Shown here piece by piece: positions 1 through 8,375 of a stretch of 16,044 bases of DNA. The position numbers and the translations under genes were made by a program. The notes beneath the pieces were generated by a model. The model was not told where the DNA came from. It saw nothing but the letters and a program-made list of their open reading frames with translations, and ran no database searches. The stretch lies in NCBI GenBank assembly GCA_003640385.1, contig RCAB01000842.1, positions 1 through 16,044 on the forward strand, written 5' to 3'. This DNA comes from Setaria digitata. Taxonomy: Eukaryota > Nematoda > Chromadorea > Rhabditida > Setariidae. Each line of letters starts with the position of its first letter. Position 1 is the stretch's first letter.

Positions 1-625
1 AAAAGTGAAAATATACTTCCATCTAACTAACATTTAAGTTATATTTAAGTAAATGATATTAACTGAAAACTTGTTTCATCATGAAAATCTGATGGGGGTG
101 ATGACAAGAATGAATATTGCTTGTTGAATTTCTATGTTTGTTTTATTATTGATAATGTTTTCAATTCATCTATTGATAATAAAAAATATATTTTAGAAAT
201 TTTAACAAAATAAAAAAAAAAAAAAAATCCTAGCTTTGACTTTGATAATCAGTTCAGCTTAAAATAATATATGAAATTAGCCTATTTGTATTGAGGTAGA
301 AAAAAAAAATATATTATTAAAAAATATAATACTTATAATCTTACAATTAATTATATAATTTCAATCCTCTAACAAGCAAAATAGAAATATGAATACAACA
401 GAGCCAGGGATAGCAGTTATGTTGTTACTATCATTTGGTTATCATTGTAATCGTTGTTGTAAACTACGTGTTATGATATTATTACACTGTTTTTATCCAA
501 AATAATCTGTTACAGTTACACATTTAGTGATAAAAATTTTTGTCATATCATTGAAGCTTTTGTCCAAACGATGATTAGTGCTAATTTATAAATGTATAAT
601 AGCTTATTTTTAATCAATTCATATA

Positions 626-1000
626 AAGTTTTTTTTTTTTCTTCTTCTTCTTTTTACGATTTATGTTTATTTTATTTATCGTAGTGATATGAAAGATTGT
701 TTATTCCAACATATAAATTAAGTTCATCTACAACTTGTCTAGTTTTTATTTTTTGTTTGGTATATTCTTGGTTTTTGCAAGCTAGAGTTTTTTTTTTCTT
801 TTTTTTTTTTNGAAGTTTTTTTTTTTTCTTCTTCTTCTTCTTTTTACGATTTATGTTTATTTTATTTATCGTAGTGATATGAAAGATTGTTTATTCCAAC
901 ATATAAATTAAGTTCATCTACAACTTGTCTAGTTTTTATTTTTTGTTTGGTATATTCTTGGTTTTTGCAAGCTAGAGTTTTTTTTTTCTTTTTTTTTTTT
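626..1000. repeat. Direct tandem duplication flanking a single N
   Basis: The block 626-810 is repeated at 813-1000. After the initial T12 and CTT stretch, positions 656-810 and 846-1000 are identical at an offset of 190. The only visible difference is one extra CTT triplet in the second copy. The copies are separated by the N at 811, and both end in the same T10-C-T tract. This looks like two contig ends that overlap but were not merged; a genuine recent tandem duplication is the alternative. Confidence 0.9.
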
Positions 1001-1686
1001 CTTAGGTAAACTTAAATGAAAAGAAGAAAAATTTTTTTTTTTTCTTATTCTGATTACTGATTTTTGATTACGGTACTTTTTCGATCAATATTTGCAAAAT
1101 AAACAGCTTAATTTAATAAAATAATTATCATTTTTAGAAAATATTTTTTCTTCTTAATGTTAGAAAATGAGAAAAGAAACAAGGATGAAAAGTAAAAGTA
1201 GAAATTAAAATATTATCAAAAAAGTTTTCATTATCAGAGTTACGCTACATATATTAGAGGAAATCCTTTCGTTCTATGATAATGTTCGCAAAAATGAAAC
1301 AAAAAAAAAAAAAAAAAGAGGAAAGAAAAGAATATTAATTTTTGAGTAAATAATATTAAACTAACATAAGTACTAGTCAATTTCTGATTAATCTTAACAA
1401 ATGTAAATAGTCGAGTTTTAGTTGTTTTTAAAAATTTGATATTACAGGGGGAAAAAAAAAAAAAAAATGAAAGAGAAAACATCAAGAAAATAATCATTGT
1501 TTATCTGTCATCAGTTTAAGAGCATTTCGTCATATTAATTAGCATTTTTAAATTAAAAGTAGCTACTTTAAATTGCAACAAGCATCCAAAAAATTTTTAT
1601 AAGTGAGAAATTAAACTTCTGATATGAATTATAGATTAGGATTTTTGAATAATAATCAAGAATTTGTAATTCATTTCTATTTTTCC

Positions 1687-1719
1687 TTTTTTTTTTTTTT
1701 TTTGGGGTTGGGGGGGGGN
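1687..1719. other. T-run followed by G-runs and an N
   Basis: A T17 run at 1687-1703 passes into GGGG, TT and nine G, ending in an N at 1719. G homopolymers are very rare in this AT-rich window. Position directly beside an unresolved base suggests a sequencing or assembly artefact, although a G-rich element that stalls sequencing would look the same. Confidence 0.6.
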
Positions 1720-2262
1720 AAACAATTTATTCCCTTTTCTCGTCCTTTTTTTTTTCGTTTTAAAATTCATAACTTTTCATCTTTGACATTTTTATAAATT
1801 AAAACTTGAGCTTTTTTACATAAATTTCATATCAAAATTTTAAGAACAAATTTTACTAGCAAATAAAAATTTTAATAATTATAAGTTTACACCTTCGTTT
1901 TTCTTTTTTTTTTTTTTTTCTTCAATTTAGGAATAATTAATTAATACTAATTCAAATTTGGTAATTCATCTTGAACACTGAAAATTCGATTGTTCTTATT
2001 CTTTCCTTTTTTTTTTTTTTTTTTTTTTGGAACTGACGACAAGAAAAGTGGAAGAAACGAAATGGAAAGGAAAAAAAAGGAGAAAAATTTTTGCTATTCT
2101 GAATTTAAGCTGTGCTAAAATTTACAGAACTGTCATCATAAATTATACTTATATCGTTGTCAACTATAAAAAGCCTAACATTTTCACATTTTTCTTCATA
2201 CATTGCCCAACTTTTTTTTTTTTTTTCTTATATTGATGTTGATATAGTGAAAATTTTCAAGT

Positions 2263-2263
2263 N
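2263..2263. other. Unresolved base (N)
   Basis: A single N about 87 nt before the calmodulin-like start codon. It may be an ambiguous call or a token for a gap of unknown length, so the distance from promoter to start is not certain. Confidence 0.9.
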
Positions 2264-2349
2264 TTATTGGAAGCATATATTAATATAGATAGAAGTAATA
2301 ATAAATAAATTGTTTAGATTTAATTACAAAAAATTCAAATTTTATCATA

Positions 2350-4788
2350 ATGAGTAGCAGACGTCGATCATCGTTATTCAATCGTTGGAAGCAACAAAAT
2401 AGAAATGAAGAATTTGAAGGTATAACAGAGGAGGAAATGATCGAATACAAAGAGGCATTTCATCTTTTTGATAAAGTAAAAATTTGGTTCTTTTTTCTTT
2501 TTAAAAAATTTCAAAACTATAATAATTTTTTCTTTTGTAAAAAAAAAAATTTCATCAAAGTAACATACATCATATGGATTATTTTGTTAATACATACATA
2601 TCAAGCATTCGTTATCATTGCATTATGTTACTTACAATTTAACGCCATCCAAAAAGAATATTGCATTGGTATTATTAGGATTACTATTGTAAAATAACAA
2701 TTTGAATAAAATTAAAAAATTATATTTTCAAATATCAATCTTTCCAATATTATAACACTATTATGCAAGGATATACTGATTAAAATTATATTTTTGTGTG
2801 TAAATTTTTTCATTAATATAATTAATAATAATAGTAATAAAATTAATAATAATAATAATAAAAATTAATAATAACAATAATAATAATAATAATAACAAGA
2901 ATAACTTTTGTTAAATTAATTCATTGTTAAAAAGAAAAAATGACAATAATAGTAAAAATTCAACTTAAAATAGACAACTTATTCACGTATATTTTTCTTC
3001 TCCGATAAATTTAGGAAACAATTTTACACAAAATAAAAAAAAAAAAAAAGAAAGAAAAAGGTCACCTAAATATATCTCTAAAGCAAATTATTAACATATT
3101 TCTAAGCAAAAATAAAAAATATTTTTTTAAGGTATTATTTTAAATTGAACTGCTAATATAGAGCATACAGAGAAGTACAATAAAATGAATAATTTAAAAA
3201 GTGCAATTAAAAAAAAATTACTTTCCATGCAAATATGTTAGTATAATTTAAAAATTCAAAAAAAAAAAAAAAAAAAAAGAAAATTACCATTAAAATATTT
3301 ATAGTAATGCCTAATATTACAGATGAAAATGTATATTTAAAATATACATTATATGTAAATCTAATACATAATTTTTAGATGCAAAATATAATTATCACTT
3401 TAGAAAAATATTCCAAATTGCTAACTTTTCCTTTTTTTTTTTTTTTTTCTTTTCCAATAAATAATCTCGAGAATATTCTAAATATCAAGAATTTTTAAAT
3501 AGAAATTCTTTTTTTTTTAAAGGATGGAAATGGATCAATATCATCGAAAGAACTTGGCGTTGCAATGCGATCACTTGGACAGAATCCTACGGAACAGGAA
3601 TTGCTAGATATGGTCAATGAGGTTGACATTGATGGTAGTGGTACGATTGATTTTCCGGAATTTTGTCAAATGATGAAACGAATGAGTAAGGTTAGCTGAT
3701 TATTAAATTCATTGACTGAATGAAATTGATTTGGTATTTTAGGAATGAAATAATTAGTTGCGAATAAATTAATTATTGTGAAAAATACAAAAATAAAAGG
3801 AGTATATAACGAGTAATTATAATTATTATTAATTAATAAAACGATAAAAATGTAAAGCATAGAAAAAAAAAAAAAAAAATTTCCATTCATCATTTATAAA
3901 ATTTTTTTCACTTTTATCCAAAAATTTCTCCTCTGCAATATTTTCTTCTTTTTTTTTTTTTTTTAATGAGAAAAAAAAAATAATGTAAGTTAGTAACTTT
4001 TGCTATGTCAATCCCTTATGACTGAGACTATTCAAATAATTAATTCAAGTTAAAATCGATAAAAATGATTAAGAAAAAAAAAAAAAAAAGAAACGATATA
4101 TTTGATGGGCAAAAATATGACAAAACTTCCGAGAATTATCATCATCTCATGGGAATAATTCAAAACAGTTTCTTAGGTTGCCATTGTTAAAATGTGAAAT
4201 TTTCTTTCTTTTTTTTTTTTTTGTTTCTTTTTCTTTTTTTTTTTTTTTTTTTTGCTGATTAATATTATTTTCAAAAAGAATATTTTTTTTTTCTATTATT
4301 TAAAAGGAAAAAAAAAAAAAAGAACTTTATAAAGAGATTAATATAAATAATGTTTAGTTATTTATTTTAAAGGAAAATGATAGCGAAATGATACGTGAAG
4401 CATTTCGAGTATTCGATCGAGATGGTAATGGTTACATTACGGCAGAGGAATTTCGTTACTTTATGACACATATGGGTGAACAGTTTAGTGATCAAGAAGT
4501 TGACGAAATTATGGCTGAAGTTGACATTGATGGTGATGGACAGGTTAGATGGAAGTATATTATATTATATAAATAGCTAAATATTAATATCTTATTATGA
4601 TCGAGTTGAAAAGAATATATATATACAAATGAGTATAATTATTTATTATGCGTAATTGAAATAATTAATTATCATTAAAATGATAATTACATTTTTTTTA
4701 TTTTTTTTTGTAACTTATAGTAACTTGAAGTAATAATTGAATATTTCAGATTAATTATGAAGAATTCGTAAAGATGATGACTGCTTAA
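2350..4788 (+). CDS. Calmodulin-like EF-hand protein (cal-1/cal-2 type), four exons
   Basis: Exons are 2350-2475, 3523-3690, 4373-4543 and 4750-4788, with all introns in phase 0 and GT-AG borders, giving 167 aa. Four canonical 12-residue calcium loops are visible: residues 41-52 ([12 protein letters not shown]), 77-88 ([12 protein letters not shown]), 113-124 ([12 protein letters not shown]) and 149-160 (DIDGDGQINYEE). Each has acidic residues at positions 1 and 3 and Glu at 12, so all four sites should bind calcium. Intron 1 cuts loop 1 after its second residue and intron 3 cuts loop 4 after its seventh. The protein ends VKMMTA, as in calmodulins. It is longer than true calmodulin (about 149 aa) because of a basic N-terminus, [15 protein letters not shown], before the first EF-hand. 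That and motifs such as [19 protein letters not shown] place it among nematode calmodulin-related Cal proteins rather than canonical calmodulin. The role is inferred to be calcium-dependent target binding. The neighbouring SFT2 gene converges on it. Confidence 0.95.
2821..2903. repeat. AAT/TAA trinucleotide repeat in calmodulin-like intron 1
   Basis: An imperfect run of AAT units (taataataat with AGT, AAC and AAAATT interruptions) inside the 1047-nt first intron at 2476-3522. It is a simple microsatellite. The rest of that intron is homopolymer-rich and shows no nested exon. Confidence 0.85.
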
Positions 4789-4894
4789 GTTTGCTGATAA
4801 TGATTTAGTCTTTCTGAACAAAATTATCAAATCCAAATGAAATGAACAATAATATTATTAATTCATTGATTATTCTGAAAGAAAAAAAAACAAA

Positions 4895-4949
4895 TGATGA
4901 TGATAAAAACTACGACGATGATGATAATGATAACGATGATTGTAATGAT
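4895..4949. repeat. Imperfect GAT/GAC repeat in the calmodulin-like 3' UTR
   Basis: Units of GAT, GAC, AAT and AAC lie about 105 nt after the calmodulin-like stop codon. In one frame they would encode an Asp/Asn run, but the frame follows a stop, has no splice acceptor and shows no homology, so I read it as an untranslated microsatellite. Confidence 0.75.
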
Positions 4950-4970
4950 CATGTTGTTAATAGAAGCATA

Positions 4971-5001
<31 letters not shown>

Positions 5002-5005
5002 GCAA

Positions 5006-5011
5006 AATAAA
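5006..5011 (+). promoter_or_regulatory. Candidate poly(A) signal AATAAA for the calmodulin-like gene
   Basis: AATAAA lies about 218 nt downstream of the TAA stop and just after a long A tract (4978-5001). The hexamer is common by chance in such AT-rich DNA, so its use is not established. Confidence 0.35.
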
Positions 5012-5448
5012 ATTAAGACATTCACTTGTAAATAATTCATTGTTTTGAAATCATTATAAGGTGTCGAAATAATTATTTAATTTTCATTTTCAAATTTGTA
5101 TCTAAGTTTGCTATACTTATTCAGGGTAAATGCGTTAAAAAAAAAAAAAAAAAAAAACAATGAAAGGCTGATTAGAGATAATTTTAGTTGATCGAATAAT
5201 AATCAGTGATAAAATCAGCTTAGATAATAAATTCATCCTAAAGATACAGCTGATAAAAATGGCGTTTAAATTAAGAGATGAGAAAAAAAAAAAAAAGCAA
5301 AAAAATACTGCAGTGATAAGTTATATATTTGATAAATGAATATTTGGTGTTATTTCATTTTAATTACACCTCTATTTTACTTAATAATAACCTTTCAAAA
5401 ATTTTTTTTTTTTTTTTTTATAGTCTAACTTGTAATAGTTCTTGTTTC

Positions 5449-5640
5449 TTTTTTTTTTTTTTTTTTCTTTTGAAAAGGAAGTAAAATTTTTCAAGCCAAA
5501 AAAAAAAAGTGAAACTGAGAACAAGGAACAGGGAAAGAGAGGAGGAGAGGGTGAGAGCAAAAAGCAAAAAAAGAAAAGAAAAGAAAGGGGGGGGGGGGAA
5601 AAAAAAAAAAAAAAAAACAAAACCAAAACTAGAGAGATGA
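5449..5640. repeat. Poly-T then polypurine block with G12-A19
   Basis: T18 at 5449-5466 is followed by about 140 nt that is almost all purine on the + strand (roughly 5497-5640). It holds GGAGGAGAGGG-type runs, twelve consecutive G at 5587-5598 and nineteen A at 5599-5617. It sits between two converging genes. It could form triplex or G-rich structures, or the G run may be a sequencing artefact. No coding function is suggested. Confidence 0.75.
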
Positions 5641-6247
5641 AATTTTAAATTTGAAAAATTTTTTCAACGTAAAATTTTTGCTTCTTTCCTCAATCTTTAA
5701 TTTATTTACTGCATGATGAAATTTTACGAGAAGGATTGTAAAAATTGCCCTCACTAATTGTTGTAAATTAATTGCTTATAAAATGTATTTTATTGCTTTA
5801 ATAATTCTGCATTTCATTTCATTCAGACAATTCGTCTCAATCAAAGGAATCACATTTTCAATGGAAAAAATGTAACTTTTCTCTTTTAAAAACTTTTTTC
5901 TTTTTCGAAAAAAAAAAAAAACACAAAAACGAATTATGTTATCATGTATTGTTATAAAAAAAATGTTACACAGAATGATCAAATTAATTTAACTAAATTT
6001 TACACTTTCCGCAAAATAAATGATAGATAAGAAATCTTTGAGATCTTTTAAAAAAAAAAAAAAAACCCTGTCGAATTTTTTTCCTTTTTTTAGATTTATT
6101 TAAAGATCTAAATAAACAAACAAAAAAGTAATTGTAAATAAATATATGCAGCAGTACAAATAGTTGATACCAAATAAATTTTAACTTATGAATCAAATAA
6201 AAATTGACGAAGTTTGAACACTGTAACCTTTAATTTATATATATTGA

Positions 6248-6339
6248 CAGAGAGAATAACGAAGATAAGGGAGAGAGAGAAAGAGAGAGACAGAGACAGA
6301 GACAGATATGAAGAGAGAGAGAGGGAGAGAGAAAGAAGG
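6248..6339. repeat. GA-rich microsatellite
   Basis: Interrupted (GA)n with repeated CAGAGA units. On the minus strand it reads as a CT-rich tract downstream of the last identified SFT2 exon, so it lies in an SFT2 intron or 3' region. Confidence 0.85.
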
Positions 6340-6475
6340 TGATTAATTTAAGAAAAAGAAAAAAAACTGAAAAATTGTTTTCAAAATTAAATATCACTAA
6401 AATAAATAAATTTAAACATGTTCAAAGGAAAAAAAATAGATTTTATCCTTTTGGTTCATTAAATTTTAAACATAC

Positions 6476-8011
6476 CCATAAACTGAAATACAACGTTGTC
6501 ACGACGGATATAAAATATACAATTGTAACATGTCGTCGTTGCTCCGAAAACATATGTTTCATATAGCTTATTGGTCCCCATAAAAAAGCAAAACTAAAAA
6601 AGAAAAAATATACAAAGTAGCAAAATTTAATTAGTTTTTCAAAAAATTAAATAAATAGCATTTTCCTCGCTATTTATTTATTTAATGGGAGAAGAAAAAG
6701 AATAAATTTTTTTTTATAATGGTAATTAAATAAATCTACAAAGTAATCTTCACGCTTTCTAACAAAATTTTTATGTTACACTTTTTTCATTAAAATATAT
6801 CTGTAACTGGGGAAAATAAAATTTCACAGTAAACAAGTAAATTAATCGAACCTTAAAATTAACATAACAGAACCAAGTGTATTCAAGGCTGCAAATTTTC
6901 GCGCTTGTATAACAACGGCTGGTAGCAAGAAAATAGCCTAAAAACATTTTTTCATAAAAAAAAAAAAAATTAAGAATTATATAGAATTATAAGTCATTTT
7001 TTTTTAATTCCAATGAATGTTATAAATGTTATCAACGATTAAAGGATCCTTAAATTTGAAACTGAAACACATTAAAAGATTTTTAACTTTAGAATATTTA
7101 GATGCTACCTATAAATTATCATAATATCAACATATTAATTTATGCTTTTGAAATTTAAAAAGCTTATTTTGAAAATATAACAGGAATCTAAAAAAAAAAA
7201 AAAATGATCCTTTTTACTTACAATTCCAAAACAAAAAAAAGCTGCTCCTAATGACATAAAAAAAGCGACAATCCTTTGTATCCTTGACATCCTGTAACAA
7301 CAACATTTATTATTTCAAAGAACGAACATAATTAACCGCAACAATTAATTAATTAATCTAAGGAGTGGAAAATTTTCAAATATACAATTCCCTATGAATG
7401 ATAATTACTGATATAAGATAATCAATGTAAAAATACCGCTAATTTCTTCATTTAATTTGGCAACTAAAATAAATGGTTAATTTTTTTCAGTGATTATTTT
7501 TATTAGAAAACGAAAAAAAAAAAAAGCAAGGGAAAAATCAAGAAGGATCATTCATGCTTGAAAATATCTTAAATATTAAGGCAAAAATTTAAATTAAAGT
7601 AAATAATTCAAATTTTAACAAAATTTTAGAAAAATTTTTAAAGGTTTCTATTCTAACCATTAAAGAAAAAAAAAAAAATTAGAAATTCAATAAAGTCATC
7701 ATTGAAAAAAAAAAAAAAAAAAAAAAAAACCCAAAAACAGATTCATCGCTGGTAATTGAACTGAACCATCCACCACTTTTACGATTCCGTACTTGTGGCA
7801 GTTGTCCATTTGCCTGTCCAGTGGAGGATTCTGTTAATGCTTCAAGGTCAGAATCAGCACTTGATGAACGTAACAATGAGAATCCGTTCAAACCAGATGT
7901 AAATTTGGATCGTATAATTTTAATTGATGAAAATGATACTGAAGTTGCGTTAATGCCAAAAAATGAGTTCTTGGCCTTCTGCTGACTTACAAATTCCCGA
8001 AGATCTGACAT
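6476..8011 (-). CDS. SFT2-family vesicle transport membrane protein, four exons found, C-terminus missing
   Basis: Exons on the minus strand are 8011-7731, 7291-7222, 6937-6852 and 6593-6476; phases agree at every junction and give 185 residues. Residues 1-94 form a Ser-rich soluble N-terminus with a GGWFSSITSDESVFG segment. They are followed by MSRIQRIVAFFMSLGAAFF, then LLPAVVIQARKFAALNTLGS, then LSFAFLWGPISYMKHMFS and RRHVTIVYFISVVTTLYFSL. The RKFAxLxTLGS and FLWGPxxYxKHMFS motifs are diagnostic of SFT2/SFT2D proteins, four-pass Golgi membrane proteins acting in fusion of endosome-derived vesicles with the Golgi. Three membrane segments are present. The fourth, normally carrying a WYxLSYIPGG-like motif, was not found between 6475 and the calmodulin-like gene. 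Read through the last donor, the frame stops after ten more residues. The start was chosen because it directly follows an acceptor and begins MSDLREF. The first donor is GT leading straight into a 25-T tract, chosen because only it restores the frame. Confidence 0.88.
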
Positions 8012-8030
8012 TACACTGCAAATAAAATAC
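8012..8030 (-). promoter_or_regulatory. Splice acceptor 4 nt before the SFT2 start (possible spliced-leader site)
   Basis: On the minus strand, tttatttgcag is followed by TGTA and then ATG. An acceptor this close to a start codon is typical of nematode spliced-leader trans-splicing, but a 5' UTR intron would give the same sequence. A possible upstream noncoding exon at 8348-8375 supports the second reading. Confidence 0.55.
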
Positions 8031-8347
8031 AATTTATTCGATAAGAAACAAAAAAAAAAAAAAAAAAACGCATCCAAAATTTTGAAATTAAAAATGAAAA
8101 AAGGCATTAAGAAAATTAAGAATGTTGTTGATAGGTAGCTAATTTAAAATGAAACTCCTTGACCACATTATTTACAGATCTAGTATATTATGTTATATCG
8201 AATGTAAGACTGAAAAAAAAAAAAAAAAAAAAGTGAAAAATTAATTTAGCTTAAGTGAAGATTACATTACAAGAATAAATTAATAAAAGTGTTCTCAAAA
8301 ATTAATCTTTTAGAGAAGAAGATTAATTAAATGATGATAATGTATAC

Positions 8348-8375
8348 CTTACGAATAGCAATGTAGAAGAAATTT
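8348..8375 (-). other. Possible 28-nt 5' noncoding exon of the SFT2 gene
   Basis: On the minus strand a pyrimidine-led acceptor (atttccacag) is followed by 28 nt and a donor (AAG then gtatac). It contains no ATG and lies about 330 nt upstream of the coding acceptor at 8016, so it could only be untranslated. Short acceptor-donor pairs arise easily by chance here. Confidence 0.2.

Larger units (their letters stand above)
1..2349. other. AT-rich upstream region without a recognised gene
   Basis: Both strands were read for exons with coding character and splice sites and none was convincing. The stretch is dominated by A and T homopolymers of 12 to over 20 nt, with single Ns at 811, 1719 and 2263 and one duplication (see separate entries). 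A 38-codon open frame starting at the ATG at 389 has no family resemblance and is probably chance. The final few hundred bases should contain the promoter and 5' UTR of the calmodulin-like gene starting at 2350. A TTTAG ending at 2317 could be a cis or spliced-leader acceptor about 32 nt before that ATG, but this is only a possibility. Confidence 0.6.

Noticed and set aside
389..505. 38-codon frame starting MNTTEPGIAVML
   Set aside because: Short, no splice support and no family resemblance; such frames are expected by chance.
697..882. Open frame of 61 codons rich in Phe
   Set aside because: It runs through poly-T, the N at 811 and the duplicated segment; no protein-like composition.
4842..5048. 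Asp/Asn-rich frame after the calmodulin-like stop
   Set aside because: Produced by the GAT-type microsatellite and a poly-A tract in the 3' UTR.
5381..5648. Overlapping frames on both strands rich in Phe/Ser/Pro or Lys/Glu/Arg
   Set aside because: Translations of the polypurine block and homopolymers, with no domain.
5993..6196. Minus-strand frame with IWYQLF, considered as the missing SFT2 fourth membrane exon
   Set aside because: No LSYIPGG-like sequence, the WY context does not align, and no acceptor gives a convincing phase-0 exon.
8012..8107. Upstream in-frame extension of SFT2 exon 1 to an ATG at 8107
   Set aside because: The added residues are a poly-Phe stretch from a T tract and lie before a splice acceptor; the start at 8011 is preferred.
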